This document shows, piece by piece, positions 1 to 8,965 of a stretch of DNA of 64,000 nt. The notes under the pieces are model-generated. The model did not search any database. It was not told the DNA's origin and saw only the letters and a list, made by a program, of their open reading frames with translations. Source of the stretch: Pilimelia anulata (lineage in GTDB: Bacteria; Actinomycetota; Actinomycetes; Mycobacteriales; Micromonosporaceae); assembly GCF_014647895.1 (NCBI RefSeq), contig NZ_BMQB01000005.1, positions 248,001 through 312,000 on the forward strand. Reading direction: 5' to 3'. How positions within the stretch are numbered: position 1 is the stretch's first letter; each line of letters begins with the position of its first letter. A program made the position numbers and the translations under genes.

Positions 1-432
1 CATCGCGTCGGCCGGCCCCGGCGGCAGCCCGCGGCATCGTGCGTGCGGCACCACCGCTTACTCGCCGGGTCCTTTCGTCTCGTCAAGGTGGGGCCGTCGG
101 GGCAGCAGTCCATCGCCAGGTAGACGCGTGCTGCCGTCCGGTTCGTCATGATTCGGTTCAGTCATTGTGTGGCTGGCGGCTCGGCTCTCCCCGGCGCTTC
201 GGTCGTGACTGCCGATCGGGAGTTCGCGGTGCTCGGCGCAGCCGGGACACGCGGTGCCCGGCCGCAGCAGCCGCGCCGGCTCGAGCCGGCTCATTGTGGA
301 GCGTCCGCGACCGTCGTCCGCGGTTATCCACAGGACGGTGGTTATCCACAGGCCGGCCGCTGCGGCGGTGGCCGGCGGTGGCGGCAGCGCGCAGGGTGAG
401 CGCGCCGGAGCCGTTCACCGCAGGAGGCCGCG
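1..432. other. Intergenic region upstream of the tad/ssd operon
   Basis: I see no convincing gene here. Short open frames exist on both strands but none has a recognisable domain, a ribosome binding site or actinobacterial codon bias. The region is less GC-rich around 125-180 and carries two perfect DnaA-box-like nonamers (listed separately) about 85-110 nt before the ssd start. It probably contains the promoter of the pilus operon, but no -10/-35 pair stands out. A gene entering from the left edge cannot be excluded. Confidence 0.5.
324..350 (+). promoter_or_regulatory. Pair of DnaA-box-like nonamers
   Basis: Two exact copies of TTATCCACA lie at 324-332 and 342-350 in the same orientation, 18 bp start to start. 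This is the bacterial DnaA-box consensus (TTWTNCACA). The position, directly upstream of ssd, suggests a regulatory use rather than an origin. DnaA binding is inferred from the sequence only. Confidence 0.45.
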
Positions 433-1527
433 ATGCCGCGCCGCTCACCCGTCCCCGCCACCCCGCCGGGGCCCGTCCACCCACTGCTGGTCACCGCCGA
501 CCGCGACCTGCTCGACGACATCCTGCGGCTGGCCGCGGCGGCGGGCGTGGAGCTGCGCGTCGCCCTCGACCCGACCGCGGCCCGGCCCAACCACGCGGGC
601 GCACCCCTGGTCCTGCTCGGCGTGGACCAAGCGGGCGCCTGGTCCCGCGCTGACCTGCCCCGACACGATCGCGTCGTACTCGTCGCCCGCGGTACCCAGC
701 CGCCGGCCGAGCTGGCCGAACGGGTCGGCGCCGCCTACGTCGCGCAGTTGCCGGAGGCCGAGCACTGGCTCGTCGCCCGGCTCGGCGATCCGCCGCCGGG
801 CCGCCGCGCCCGCACCATCGCCGTACTCAGCGGCCGGGGCGGCGCCGGCGGCAGCGTACTGGCCACGGCCCTCGCCCGGACCGCGGCGCATTCGTCCCTG
901 GGCACGCTGCTCGTCGACGCCGACCCCCTGGGCGGCGGCCTGGACCTGCTGCTGGGCTGGGAGGAACTCGACGGCCTGCGCTGGCCGGAGCTGACCGCCG
1001 CCCGCGGCCGGGTCGACGCCCCGGCGCTCGTTCGCGCGCTGCCGGGCCGCGGCGGCCTCTCCCTGCTGTCCTGGGACCGCGGTACGGCCGGCGACCTCCC
1101 CGCCGCGGCGATGGCCGCCGCGCTGGACGCCGGGCGCCGCGGCCGCGACCTGGTCGTCGTGGACGTCCCGCGCTACCTGTCCGCGGCCGCGATCCGGGCC
1201 CTGTCCGCCGCGGACCGAGCACTGGTCGTCGTACCGGCCGAACTGCGCGCCACCGCGGCGGCCGCCAGGGTGGTCGCCGCAGCCGCCGCACATCAGCAGC
1301 GCATCGAGGCGGTGGTGCGCGGCCCGGCACCCGGCCGTCTCCGAGCGATCGAGGTCGCCGAGGCGCTGGGCGTACCGCTGATCGGCACGCTGCGGCCCGA
1401 GCCGGGGCTGGCCGCCGCCCTCGAACGCGGCCGCGCGCCCGCGGCCAATCCGCGCGGCCCGCTGGCGACGCTCTGCCGGCAGCTACTCGTCGACCTGCTC
1501 GGCCCGTCCAGGGCGGTGGCCGCGTGA
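433..1527 (+). CDS. ssd: Ssd/CpaE-like septum site-determining ATPase
   Basis: A 364-residue MinD/CpaE-type protein, the first gene of the Flp/Tad pilus operon. In CpaE/TadZ relatives this protein localises the pilus apparatus at the membrane; the mycobacterial Ssd version affects septum placement. The N-terminal 120 residues resemble a receiver-like domain. The nucleotide-binding loop near residues 135-143 reads SGRGGAGGS, lacking the lysines of a canonical deviant Walker A, which is typical of the Ssd branch. DADPLGGGLD follows near residue 160, and a VVDVP Walker-B-like strand near 240. ATG 433 is preceded by AGGAGG at 422-427. The gene overlaps tadA by 4 bp (GTGA), indicating translational coupling. 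Assignment to the family is firm; any septum role here is inference. Confidence 0.85.
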   Translation: MPRRSPVPATPPGPVHPLLVTADRDLLDDILRLAAAAGVELRVALDPTAARPNHAGAPLVLLGVDQAGAWSRADLPRHDRVVLVARGTQPPAELAERVGAAYVAQLPEAEHWLVARLGDPPPGRRARTIAVLSGRGGAGGSVLATALARTAAHSSLGTLLVDADPLGGGLDLLLGWEELDGLRWPELTAARGRVDAPALVRALPGRGGLSLLSWDRGTAGDLPAAAMAAALDAGRRGRDLVVVDVPRYLSAAAIRALSAADRALVVVPAELRATAAAARVVAAAAAHQQRIEAVVRGPAPGRLRAIEVAEALGVPLIGTLRPEPGLAAALERGRAPAANPRGPLATLCRQLLVDLLGPSRAVAA

Positions 1528-2708
1528 GCGCCCCCACCACCGGCGACCTGACCGCCCGCGTCCGCCGCCGGCTCACGGACAGCCCGACGTCCAACTCCCG
1601 TGCCGCCGTTGTCAGCGCGGTCCGAGCGGATCCGCACGCCGGTGTACTCGGCGACACCCGGGTCCTGCACCTCGCGGACCGGGTGCACAGCGACCTGGTC
1701 GGTGCCGGTCCACTCGCCCCGCTGCTCGCCGATCCGGCGGTCACCGACGTCCTCGTGAACGGCGTCGAGGTGTGGGTCGACCGGGGCGCCGGACCGCAGC
1801 CGGCACCCGTGCGGTTCGGCAGTCCCGAGGAGGTGCGCGCGCTGGCCCAACGCCTCGCCGCGGCGTGCGGGCGGCGACTGGACGACGGCTGCCCGTACGC
1901 GGACGCGCGACTGCCGGACGGCACCCGCGTGCACGCCGTCCTGCCGCCCCTGGCGGTCTCGGGGCCGTACCTGTCCCTGCGGACGTTCCGCCAGCGTCCG
2001 CTGACCCTGCCGGAACTGGTCGCCTGCGGCACGCTCACCCCACCGGTCGCCGCGCTGCTGCGCGCCGTGGTCGCCGCCCGGCTGGCGTTCCTGATCGTGG
2101 GCGGTACCGGCTCCGGCAAGACCACGCTTCTCGGTACCTTGCTCGGACTCGTGCCGGCGCACGAGCGCATCGTCATTGTCGAGGACGCCGCGGAGCTGCG
2201 CCCCGACCACAGGCACGTCCTCGCCCTGCAGGCCCGGACCGCCAACGTGGAGGGCGTCGGCGCCGTCGGCCTGCGCGAGCTGGTCCGCCAGGCGCTGCGG
2301 ATGCGGCCGGACCGCCTCGTGGTCGGCGAGTGCCGCGGCGCCGAGGTGGTCGAGATGCTCGCCGCGCTCAACACCGGCCACGACGGCGGTGCGGGCACCC
2401 TCCACGCGAACGCCATCGGCGACGTACCCGCCCGACTGGCCGCCCTCGGCCTGCTCGGCGGCCTCGACCGGGCGGCGCTGTTCGCCCAGGCCACCGCGGC
2501 GCTGCACGTGGTGATCCACGTCCACCGCCGGGAGCAGCGCCGGCACGTGCGGTCCGTGGGGCTGTTGACCGCGGACGCCGCGGCCGGCGCGGTGGTCCGG
2601 CCGGCGTGGGACGCCCACCGCGGGGTCGGACCGGCCGCGGGCGACCTCGCGGCACTGCTGCGCCAGCGCGACGTCACCCCGCCGGCGCTGCTCCGGGAGC
2701 CGCGATGA
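1524..2708 (+). CDS. tadA: TadA/CpaF pilus assembly ATPase
   Basis: A 394-residue secretion ATPase of the type II/IV superfamily, the cytoplasmic motor for Flp pilus extension. The N-terminal domain (about 30-150) precedes the ATPase core. The Walker A GGTGSGKT lies near residues 193-200, the Asp-box/Walker B region around VIVEDAAELRP follows, and the bacterial-secretion signature around MRPDRLVVGECRG and the histidine-box LHAN come later. The GTG start overlaps the ssd stop, and the tadA stop overlaps the tadB start (ATGA), so ssd-tadA-tadB form a tight operon. Length and motif order match the CpaF family. No anomalies are seen. Confidence 0.92.
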   Translation: MSAPTTGDLTARVRRRLTDSPTSNSRAAVVSAVRADPHAGVLGDTRVLHLADRVHSDLVGAGPLAPLLADPAVTDVLVNGVEVWVDRGAGPQPAPVRFGSPEEVRALAQRLAAACGRRLDDGCPYADARLPDGTRVHAVLPPLAVSGPYLSLRTFRQRPLTLPELVACGTLTPPVAALLRAVVAARLAFLIVGGTGSGKTTLLGTLLGLVPAHERIVIVEDAAELRPDHRHVLALQARTANVEGVGAVGLRELVRQALRMRPDRLVVGECRGAEVVEMLAALNTGHDGGAGTLHANAIGDVPARLAALGLLGGLDRAALFAQATAALHVVIHVHRREQRRHVRSVGLLTADAAAGAVVRPAWDAHRGVGPAAGDLAALLRQRDVTPPALLREPR

Positions 2709-3556
2709 GCGGGCACCAGGTGGTCGCCGCGGCCGCGGCGGCGTTGTGCGCGGCGGGCTCGGTGCTGTTCGGCGTCGCCCGCGCGGTCCGCTGGCGGGTA
2801 CGCCGCCGCCTCGTCGGGATGACCCGAGCGGCCGTCCCGCGGCCGTCGGGCGACGACCCGCCATTCGGTACCGCCACAGCGCACCCGCCGAGCGGGGAAC
2901 GGCCCCGGGCCACCGGGGCACAGCCGTCGCACGACGACCGGCGTCGACTGCGCGATTCGGCGGCCGCCTGGCTCGCCGGGCCGCGGCGATGGTGCGTGGT
3001 CGCCGCTGTCGCGGCCGGCGCCCTGGCAGCCGGCGGACCGGTGGCGGCGCTGGCAGCGGCCGGCTACGGCAGTGCGGCCCTGACCGCTTTGGACCGCCGT
3101 CGTCGCGCAGCCACCACCCGCGTGGACCGGCGGGCGGCGCTGGACCGACTGTGCGCCGTCGCCGCCGCACTGCGCGCCGGCCAGCCCCCGGCCGCGCTGC
3201 TCGGTACGCCGACGGACCTCCCCGGCACGGACCAGTTGCGCGTGGCGGTACGGCTGGCCGAGCGCACCGGCGCCCCGCTGGTGGAACTGGTCGAGCGCGT
3301 CGAAGCCGACCTCCGCGCGACCGAGCGCCTCCGCGCATCAACGGCGGCCCAGGCCGCGGGTGCCCGTGCGACCGCGCTGCTGCTGGCGGCCCTGCCGCTC
3401 GGCGGCATCGCCCTCGGGTACGGCGTCGGCGTCGACCCCGCCGCGATCCTGCTGCACACGCCGTTGGGTGCGGTCTGCGCGGTCCTGTCGATGGTCCTGC
3501 AACTCCTCGGCCTGATGTGGTCCCAACGGATCGCCGACGCGGCGGCACCGGCATGA
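2705..3556 (+). CDS. tadB: TadB-like pilus platform membrane protein
   Basis: A 283-residue inner-membrane protein with a GspF-type core. Hydrophobic segments lie at residues 1-25, about 95-120, and two near the C-terminus (about 220-240 and 250-272). The cytoplasmic GspF/TadB domain holds ALDRLCAVAAALRAG and the leucine/valine-rich helix with APLVELVERVEADLR. In Tad systems TadB pairs with TadC to form the platform on which TadA acts. The ATG overlaps the tadA stop by 4 bp, and the tadC ATG overlaps this stop. The linker at residues 35-85 is basic and proline-rich and looks variable. Confidence 0.85.
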   Translation: MSGHQVVAAAAAALCAAGSVLFGVARAVRWRVRRRLVGMTRAAVPRPSGDDPPFGTATAHPPSGERPRATGAQPSHDDRRRLRDSAAAWLAGPRRWCVVAAVAAGALAAGGPVAALAAAGYGSAALTALDRRRRAATTRVDRRAALDRLCAVAAALRAGQPPAALLGTPTDLPGTDQLRVAVRLAERTGAPLVELVERVEADLRATERLRASTAAQAAGARATALLLAALPLGGIALGYGVGVDPAAILLHTPLGAVCAVLSMVLQLLGLMWSQRIADAAAPA

Positions 3557-4257
3557 CCCGGCTCCCGCGGGCACATCCCGAGCCGAGGCGTGGGATGTCC
3601 CCGAGTGCCATCGAGCCCGGCCCTGCGGCGGTCGGACGGGGATCGTTCGCCGGATCGTCGGCCGTGCGATGGTCGGTGTCCGTCCTCGCGGGCGCGGCGG
3701 TGGCGGTACTGGCGGGTGGTTGGTGGGGCGCCGTACTCGGGGCGATCGCCGTCCCGCTGTTGGCGCGCTACCTGGCCGGGCTGCCGTCCGCGGCCGACCG
3801 GGCGCGTCGCGCGGCGCTGACCGCCGACCTGCCGCGCACCGCCGACCTCCTGGCGGCCGCCTTGCGCGCCGGTGCCCCGGTACCGCATGCCGCGAGCGCC
3901 GTCGCCGACGCGCTGGACGGCCCGATGGCCGAACTGCTCGGCCGCGTCGCCAGGGCGCTGACCTGGGGTGCGCCGCCCGCCGAGGCATGGGGTCACCTCG
4001 CGGAAGCGCCGGGCGCCTATCGCCTGGCCGACGCCGCGGTACGGGCCAGCGCCAACGGTCTCGCGCTCGCCGGCGCGCTCGGGCGGGTCGCCGACGACCT
4101 GCGCGCCGACCGCCGCGTCGCCGCCGAGGCGGCCGGCCAGCGCGCCGGCGTACTGATCGTGCTCCCACTCGGCCTGTGCTTCCTGCCGGCCTTCATTCTC
4201 GCCGGCTTGGTGCCGGTGATCGTCGCCGTCCTCTCGACGTCGGCACTGCTGTCCTGA
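3553..4257 (+). CDS. tadC: TadC-like pilus platform membrane protein
   Basis: A 234-residue GspF-type membrane protein, partner of TadB. Two adjacent hydrophobic stretches lie near residues 38-75. The cytoplasmic helical domain follows, with DLPRTADLLAAALRAGAPV (the conserved leucine-rich helix) and a second half ending VADDLRADRRVAAEA. Two C-terminal membrane segments lie near 195-230. The ATG at 3553 overlaps the tadB stop. A later ATG (MSPSAIEP) would remove only a charged N-terminus and cannot be excluded. Family membership follows from motif order and operon position. Confidence 0.85.
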   Translation: MTRLPRAHPEPRRGMSPSAIEPGPAAVGRGSFAGSSAVRWSVSVLAGAAVAVLAGGWWGAVLGAIAVPLLARYLAGLPSAADRARRAALTADLPRTADLLAAALRAGAPVPHAASAVADALDGPMAELLGRVARALTWGAPPAEAWGHLAEAPGAYRLADAAVRASANGLALAGALGRVADDLRADRRVAAEAAGQRAGVLIVLPLGLCFLPAFILAGLVPVIVAVLSTSALLS

Positions 4258-4268
4258 AAGGGGAACTG

Positions 4269-4436
4269 ATGAGGAGAATCCTGTCCCGGCTCCGCGAGGA
4301 CCGGGGAATGTCCACCGCGGAGTACGCCGTCGGCATCATGGCGGCGGTGGCCTTCGCCGGCCTGCTGCTCAAGGTACTGACCAGCCAGAAGGTCCAGGCG
4401 GCCCTGACGGCCCTGATCGACCGAGCGCTGGCGTGA
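4269..4436 (+). CDS. flp: Flp-type pilin (DUF4244-like)
   Basis: A 55-residue type IVb pilin precursor. A short basic leader (MRRILSRLREDRG) is followed by MSTAEYAVGIMAAVAFAG, the typical processing site with glutamate at position 5 after the cleavage point and a following hydrophobic helix. The prepilin would be cleaved after the glycine by a TadV-type peptidase, which is not encoded in this window. The start is supported by an AAAGGGG ribosome binding site just upstream. The TGA overlaps the GTG of tadE. This is the presumed major subunit of the pilus. Confidence 0.88.
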   Translation: MRRILSRLREDRGMSTAEYAVGIMAAVAFAGLLLKVLTSQKVQAALTALIDRALA

Positions 4437-5359
4437 CCGACCCGACCGGTACCGGATCCGCCGCTGGCCCGGCGGGTCCGGCCGGGCGGGGCGGCCGCCA
4501 CCGCCGCCCGCCGCGCGGCCGCCCGGGAACCGCCACCGGCGCGGCACCGCCGCCGGGACGCGACAGCCGAGTCGGTCCCTTCCGACCTGTCCGAGCGGCC
4601 GTACGTGGTTGCACCTTCCGGGAACGACCACGGGCGGCGGTCGCGTCCGGTGCCGGTAACGATCCCAACGCCAACGCCAACGCCAACGCCAACGCCAACG
4701 CCAACGCCAACGCCAACGCCAACGCCAACGCCAACGCCAACGCCAACGCCAACGCCAACGCCAACGCCAACGGCTCCGGCGTTCGCGCCAACACCAATGT
4801 TGTGGCCGGCGCTGTGGCCGAAGCTGGGGGCGGGGCCGTGGCGGGGGCCGAGGTTGGGGCTGGTGTCGGTCGTATCGGCCGTGCAGTGTTGGTGGTCCGG
4901 GCCCGCTCCCTGCGTACGGTCGCGGTCGGGGTTCTGAAGCGGCTCCGGGCCAGGTTGTCGCGTGATTCCGGGATGTTCACCGCGGAGTTCGCCGCGGGAC
5001 TGCCGGCCCTGGTCCTGCTCGTCGGGGTCGGCGTCACCGCTGTCGGTGCCGTCCACACCCGGCTGTGGTGCCTGGACGCCGCGCGGGAGGCGGCGCTCGC
5101 CCACGCCCGCGGGGCCGCCCCACCAACCCCGGCCGACGCCCCGCCGGGCACCAGCGTCGAGGTCTCCGCGGAGTCGGCCGCCACGGTCCGGGTGCACGTC
5201 ACCGCCCCGATTCGCCTGCTGTGGGCACACGCGCGGCCGATGCGCGTCTCCGCGTCGGCCGTGGCGGCGCTGGAACCGGGCGTACCGACACCGCGCGCCG
5301 CCGGCCGACCGGACGACCGCAGTCCTGCCCGACCAACGAGTGAGCCGGGTCCGCCGTGA
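4433..5359 (+). CDS. tadE: TadE-like minor pseudopilin with Asn-Ala repeat extension
   Basis: A 308-residue reading frame starting at a GTG that overlaps the flp stop. The recognisable TadE domain is only in the second half: basic residues, then [20 protein letters not shown] near residues 178-197, a pilin-like helix with the conserved glutamate, then a small extracellular domain with a cysteine ([11 protein letters not shown]). Usual TadE proteins are about 120-140 residues, so the N-terminal 170 residues are extra. They contain an (Asn-Ala) tract encoded by 18 copies of CCAACG and are rich in Arg, Pro and Gly. Either translation starts at 4433 and the extension is real, or a downstream GTG is used and the repeat is untranslated leader. 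The 4-bp coupling favours the former, but prepilin processing of such a long leader would be odd. Confidence 0.65.
   Translation: MTDPTGTGSAAGPAGPAGRGGRHRRPPRGRPGTATGAAPPPGRDSRVGPFRPVRAAVRGCTFRERPRAAVASGAGNDPNANANANANANANANANANANANANANANANANANGSGVRANTNVVAGAVAEAGGGAVAGAEVGAGVGRIGRAVLVVRARSLRTVAVGVLKRLRARLSRDSGMFTAEFAAGLPALVLLVGVGVTAVGAVHTRLWCLDAAREAALAHARGAAPPTPADAPPGTSVEVSAESAATVRVHVTAPIRLLWAHARPMRVSASAVAALEPGVPTPRAAGRPDDRSPARPTSEPGPP
4665..4772 (+). repeat. 18 x CCAACG hexanucleotide tandem repeat
   Basis: Perfect tandem array of 18 copies of CCAACG (108 bp) inside the 5' half of tadE. In the tadE frame it encodes alternating Asn and Ala. Because the unit is 6 bp, copy-number changes never shift the frame, so this tract can vary length without inactivating the gene. 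Confidence 0.97.
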
Positions 5360-5731
5360 GCGGCCGTCGGGCAGAACGCGTCAGCGGTCGGGTGACCGGC
5401 GACCGCGGTTCGGCGTCGCTGTGGCTGTTGCTGGTCGGACTGGTGGTGGTCGCCGGCGCCGGCGTGGCCGTCTCCATCGGCACGGTACGGCTGGCCGGTG
5501 CCCGGGCTGCCGCCGCGGCTGACCTCGCCGCCCTGGCGGCGGCCCGCTGGACGATCGCCGACCCGCCGCGCGGCTGCGCCGCGGCGGCATCCATCGCCGC
5601 CGCCAATGCGGCGACGGTCGAGTGGTGCCGACCCGCCGCGGCGCACGTCGAGGTCCGCGTGGCCGTCCCGGTGCGACCGCTACCCGGGCTGCACCGCGTG
5701 GTCCGGGCCACCGCCCGCGCCGGCCCGCTGA
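5356..5731 (+). CDS. TadG-like (Rv3654c family) pseudopilin, 3' end unresolved
   Basis: The GTG at 5356 overlaps the tadE stop. The first 125 or so residues look like the small Rv3654c/TadE-like secreted protein that ends actinobacterial tad operons: [20 protein letters not shown] is the pilin-like helix, followed by an alanine-rich helix ([17 protein letters not shown]) and a domain with two cysteines, ending around VRATARAGP. Family members normally stop here. In this sequence the frame has no stop codon until 8952, running antisense through the helicase gene and into bldG in frame. A one-base shift near 5720 would expose TGA at 5729-5731, which is the end given. Possible explanations are a genuine indel, a sequencing error, or loss of the natural stop. 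Confidence 0.55.
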
Positions 5732-8472
5732 TCGCGCCCGGCGGCGGCACCGACCCGGCCGGGTCCGGGGAGTCGACCGCCGCTCGCGGGGCGGTCGCCG
5801 TCCGCGGGGCGCTCGCCGCCGTCCGCCGGACCGGCACCGACAGAGCCGGCTCCGAGCTGTTCGAGCACCACGTCCAGTACCCGGACGGCGGCGCGCTTGG
5901 CGAGCGGCTGGTTCCCGTTGCCGCACTTCGGCGACTGCACGCAGGAGGGGCAGCCGCCCGCGCAGCCGCACTCGGCGACGGCCGCGCGGGTCGCGCCGAG
6001 CCAGGTCGCCGCCGCCTCGTATGCGCGCTCGGCGAACCCCGCCCCGCCCGGGTGGCCGTCGTACACGAACACGGTCGGCGTGTCGGTGTCCGGATGGCAG
6101 GCCGTGGACAGGCCGCCGATGTCCCACCGGTCGCACGTCGCCACCAGCGGCAGCAGGCCGATCGCGGCATGCTCGGCGGCGTGCAGCGCCCCCGGTACGT
6201 CGGCCGGGTCGACGCCCGCCTCCGCCAGCGCCCCCGGCGCGACCGTGTACCAGACGGCCACGGTGCGCAGGTGCCGCGGCGGGAGGTCCAGCGGGCGGGT
6301 GTCCAGTACCTCGCCGGAGCCGAGCCGGCGGCGCTGGTACGACACCACCCGGTGCGTCACCTCGACATCGCCGAGGAACAGGCCGACCGGCCCGGCGTCC
6401 ACCCGGGAGCGCACGCCGGACACGGTCAGGGCGGTGGTCTCCCGGGCGTGCGTGGTCCAGTCCGGCTCCTCGGCGCGGACCAGGGCCACGCCGTCGTCGA
6501 GGTCCAGCGACTCGACCACGTACGTCGCCCCTTGGTGCAGGTGGACCGCGCCGGGGTGCACCTGGTGGTGGGCCGCGCCCGCGTCGACCGAGCCCAGCAG
6601 CCGGCCGGTGCTGGCCTCCACGATCGCCACCGGGGGTCCGCCCGAGCCGCGCAGGTCGACGTCCGGGCGGCCGTCGTGGGTCCAGTACAGACCCGTGGGC
6701 CGGCGGCGCAGGGCACCCGAGGCCACGAGCCCGTCCGCGGCGGCCCGCGCCGCCGCGCCGCCGAACAGGTCGAGATCCGCGGGGGTCAGCGGCGCCTCGG
6801 CGGCGGCGCAGCACAGTTGCGGGCCGAGGACGTACGGGTTGGTCGGGTCCAGCACGGTCGCCTCGACCGGCGCGCCGAAGAGCGCGTCGGGGTGGTGGAC
6901 GAGGTAGGTGTCCAGCGGATCGTCGCGGGCGACCAGTACCGCCAGCGCGTCCCGGCCGCTGCGCCCGGCCCGCCCGGCCTGCTGCCACAGCGACGAGCGG
7001 GTACCCGGGTAGCCGCAGATCAGGACGGCGTCGAGGCCGCTGATGTCGATGCCCAGCTCCAGCGCGTTCGTGGTGGCCAGGCCGGTCAGTGTGCCATCCC
7101 GGAGTCGGCCCTCCAACCGGCGGCGCTCCTCCGGCAGATAGCCGGACCGATACGCCGCCACCCGTGCGCCGAGACCGGGTACGGCCTCGTCCGCGGCACG
7201 GCGCGCCATGCTGGCGACGACCTCGGCGCCGCGCCGCGAGCGGACGAACGCCAGCGTCCGGACCCCGGCGATCACGGCGTCGGTGAGCAGGTCCGCCGTC
7301 TCGGCCAGCGCGGACCGCCGCTGCGACCGCAGGCCCCCTTCCGGATCGGCAAGGGCGTCGCCACCACCCACTACCACCCGTTCCACCGGTCCGCGGAGCG
7401 AGTCGCGCCGCCCACCGCGCTGACCGCCCGCACCGGGCTGACCGTCCGCACCGCCCCGACCGTCCGCACCGCCCCGACCGTCCGCACCGCCCCGACCGTC
7501 CGCACCGCGCCGGCCATCCGCACCGCGCCGACCATCACCGGCGGGTTCGGCGGGTTCGGCGGGTTCGGCGGGTTCGGCGGGTTCGGCGGGTTCGGGTTCG
7601 GCGGGTTCGGCGCGGTTGTCGGCAGTGGCGGTTGCGGTGGGTGGCAGTTGGCGGGGGATCGCGTCGCCCGGCAGCAGCGGAGGTTCGCAGAGTGCGAACG
7701 TCGTCGCGCCCCGCGGCGACGCGTCGTCCGTGACGGCGGTCACAGGTGCGCCGATCAGCCGCTCCGCGGTAGCCGCGGGATCGCCGGTCGTCGCGGACGC
7801 CAGGATGAACGTGGGGGAGCGGCGCGCCAGCCGGCGGAGCCGGCGCAGGACGTGCGCGACGTGCGAGCCGAACACCCCGCGGTACGTGTGGCACTCGTCG
7901 ACCACCACGTACCGCAGGTGGCGCAGCAGTCGGGCCCACGCGCCGTGCCGGGGCAGGATGCCGCGGTGCAGCATGTCCGGGTTGGTCAGCACCAGTCGGG
8001 CGTGGGCGCGCACCCAGTCACGTTCGGTGCGCGGAGTGTCACCGTCGTACGCGGCAGGTCGGACGTCCGGCAGGTCGAGCGCCGTCAGCGCCTGCACCTG
8101 GTCGGCGGCGAGGGCCTTGGTGGGGGCCAGGTACAGCGCCGTCGCGCGCCCGTCGGCGAGCAGGTCGCTGAGTACCGGGAGGCGGTAGGCCAGCGACTTG
8201 CCGGACGCCGTACCGGTGGCGATGACCGTGTGCGTACCGGCGTGGGCCAGTTCCGCCGCGGCCGCCTGGTGCCGCCACGGCGCCGGTACGCCGAGTGCGG
8301 TGCGCAGTGCCGCGGGGACCCACTGCGGCCAGTCGACCGGTTCGGCGGTGCGGGCCGGAAGGCGTTCGACGTGCGCCACGATGTCAGCCCGGTCGGTGAA
8401 ACGTGCCAGCATGTCGTCACAATGGGCCGACTCGGTCGTACGTACGGTGGGAAGGTTGCGGCCGGTCGCCAT
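5680..8472 (-). CDS. MrfA/Hrq1-like DEAD/DEAH-box helicase with DUF1998 zinc-binding C-terminus
   Basis: About 930 residues. RecA domain 1 has [13 protein letters not shown] (Walker A), [10 protein letters not shown] (motif Ia) and [11 protein letters not shown] (DECH box); domain 2 has [16 protein letters not shown] and a QQAGRAGR motif VI. The C-terminal DUF1998/MZB region ends with the four-cysteine cluster [10 protein letters not shown] then [10 protein letters not shown], as in MrfA. MrfA and Hrq1 relatives unwind DNA 3' to 5'; MrfA repairs mitomycin-type damage in Bacillus, so a repair role is inferred. Two in-frame tandem repeats (EPA and a 6-residue Arg-Gly-Ala-Asp-Gly-type unit, about residues 285-345) form a disordered insertion between the RecA domains. 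ATG 8472 is chosen; GTG 8490 is also possible. The C-terminal 17 codons overlap the convergent tadG end. Confidence 0.88.
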   Translation of the reverse strand: MATGRNLPTVRTTESAHCDDMLARFTDRADIVAHVERLPARTAEPVDWPQWVPAALRTALGVPAPWRHQAAAAELAHAGTHTVIATGTASGKSLAYRLPVLSDLLADGRATALYLAPTKALAADQVQALTALDLPDVRPAAYDGDTPRTERDWVRAHARLVLTNPDMLHRGILPRHGAWARLLRHLRYVVVDECHTYRGVFGSHVAHVLRRLRRLARRSPTFILASATTGDPAATAERLIGAPVTAVTDDASPRGATTFALCEPPLLPGDAIPRQLPPTATATADNRAEPAEPEPAEPAEPAEPAEPAEPAGDGRRGADGRRGADGRGGADGRGGADGRGGADGQPGAGGQRGGRRDSLRGPVERVVVGGGDALADPEGGLRSQRRSALAETADLLTDAVIAGVRTLAFVRSRRGAEVVASMARRAADEAVPGLGARVAAYRSGYLPEERRRLEGRLRDGTLTGLATTNALELGIDISGLDAVLICGYPGTRSSLWQQAGRAGRSGRDALAVLVARDDPLDTYLVHHPDALFGAPVEATVLDPTNPYVLGPQLCCAAAEAPLTPADLDLFGGAAARAAADGLVASGALRRRPTGLYWTHDGRPDVDLRGSGGPPVAIVEASTGRLLGSVDAGAAHHQVHPGAVHLHQGATYVVESLDLDDGVALVRAEEPDWTTHARETTALTVSGVRSRVDAGPVGLFLGDVEVTHRVVSYQRRRLGSGEVLDTRPLDLPPRHLRTVAVWYTVAPGALAEAGVDPADVPGALHAAEHAAIGLLPLVATCDRWDIGGLSTACHPDTDTPTVFVYDGHPGGAGFAERAYEAAATWLGATRAAVAECGCAGGCPSCVQSPKCGNGNQPLAKRAAVRVLDVVLEQLGAGSVGAGPADGGERPADGDRPASGGRLPGPGRVGAAAGRDQRAGAGGGPDHAVQPG
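7441..7530. repeat. 5 x 18-bp tandem repeat inside the helicase gene
   Basis: Five consecutive 18-bp units, consensus ACCGTCCGCACCGCCCCG on the plus strand, at 7441, 7459, 7477, 7495 and 7513. The first three are identical and the last two carry point changes. On the coding (minus) strand each unit gives six residues of an Arg/Gly-Gly-Ala-Asp-Gly type, keeping the helicase frame. Confidence 0.93.
7543..7611. repeat. 9-bp GGGTTCGGC tandem repeat inside the helicase gene
   Basis: Seven full GGGTTCGGC units with one 6-nt partial unit after the fifth. On the coding strand this is Glu-Pro-Ala repeated. The unit is a multiple of three, so length changes keep the frame. It lies directly next to the 18-bp repeat block, in the linker between helicase domains. 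Confidence 0.93.
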
Positions 8473-8610
8473 CCTGGTCACGCCCTGCACTGTGGCATCC
8501 CCGGCGCCGATCGGCCAGCCACGGGTGGGCGGAAAGTGCCCATCGGGATGCGTGGCCCCGGGGGTCGATGGTTAGATTCGTGGGATGCCGCAGGCGAGGG
8601 GGTGCACCGG

Positions 8611-8952
8611 ATGGAGCTGGCGCTGACGACCCGCACCGTTGGGGATCACACGGTGCTGGAGGTCGGCGGCGAGGTCGACGTCTACACCGCACCGCGGCTG
8701 CGCGAGGAGCTGGTCCGACTGATCGACAGCGGCACCCGCCGGATCGTGGTCGACCTCGGCCGGGTCGACTTCCTCGACTCCACCGGGCTCGGCGTGCTGG
8801 TCGGTGCGATGAAGAAGCTGCGCGCCGCCGACGGCACGTTCGGCCTGGTCTGCGCGAAGGAGCCCCTACTCAAGATCTTCCGGATCACCGCGCTGGACCA
8901 GGTGTTCCCGCTGTACGACTCGGTGGACGCGGCGACGTCCGCGGGCGCCTGA
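8611..8952 (+). CDS. bldG: BldG-like anti-sigma factor antagonist (STAS domain)
   Basis: A 113-residue single STAS domain protein. The sequence follows Streptomyces BldG closely over its length: [20 protein letters not shown] at the N-terminus and [19 protein letters not shown] around the phosphorylation site, with the target serine at position 57. Anti-anti-sigma proteins release a sigma factor by binding its anti-sigma kinase when unphosphorylated; in Streptomyces BldG controls morphological development and antibiotic production. The ATG at 8611 follows a GAGGGGG stretch. It is followed after 13 nt by a GHKL kinase gene, the usual bldG-plus-kinase pair. Confidence 0.92.
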   Translation: MELALTTRTVGDHTVLEVGGEVDVYTAPRLREELVRLIDSGTRRIVVDLGRVDFLDSTGLGVLVGAMKKLRAADGTFGLVCAKEPLLKIFRITALDQVFPLYDSVDAATSAGA

Positions 8953-8965
8953 CCGGTTGATCGCG

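Noticed and set aside
324..350. Chromosomal origin of replication
   Set aside because: Two DnaA boxes alone are insufficient; dnaA, dnaN and the larger box cluster are absent.
827..3611. Long minus-strand open frames opposite tadA-tadB
   Set aside because: Arg/Pro/Gly-rich mirror frames of well supported tad genes, with no family features.
5356..8952. A 1198-residue TadG-STAS fusion protein
   Set aside because: The reading frame is technically open, but the middle is antisense to a convincing helicase gene and bldG has its own start, ribosome binding site and full-length domain.
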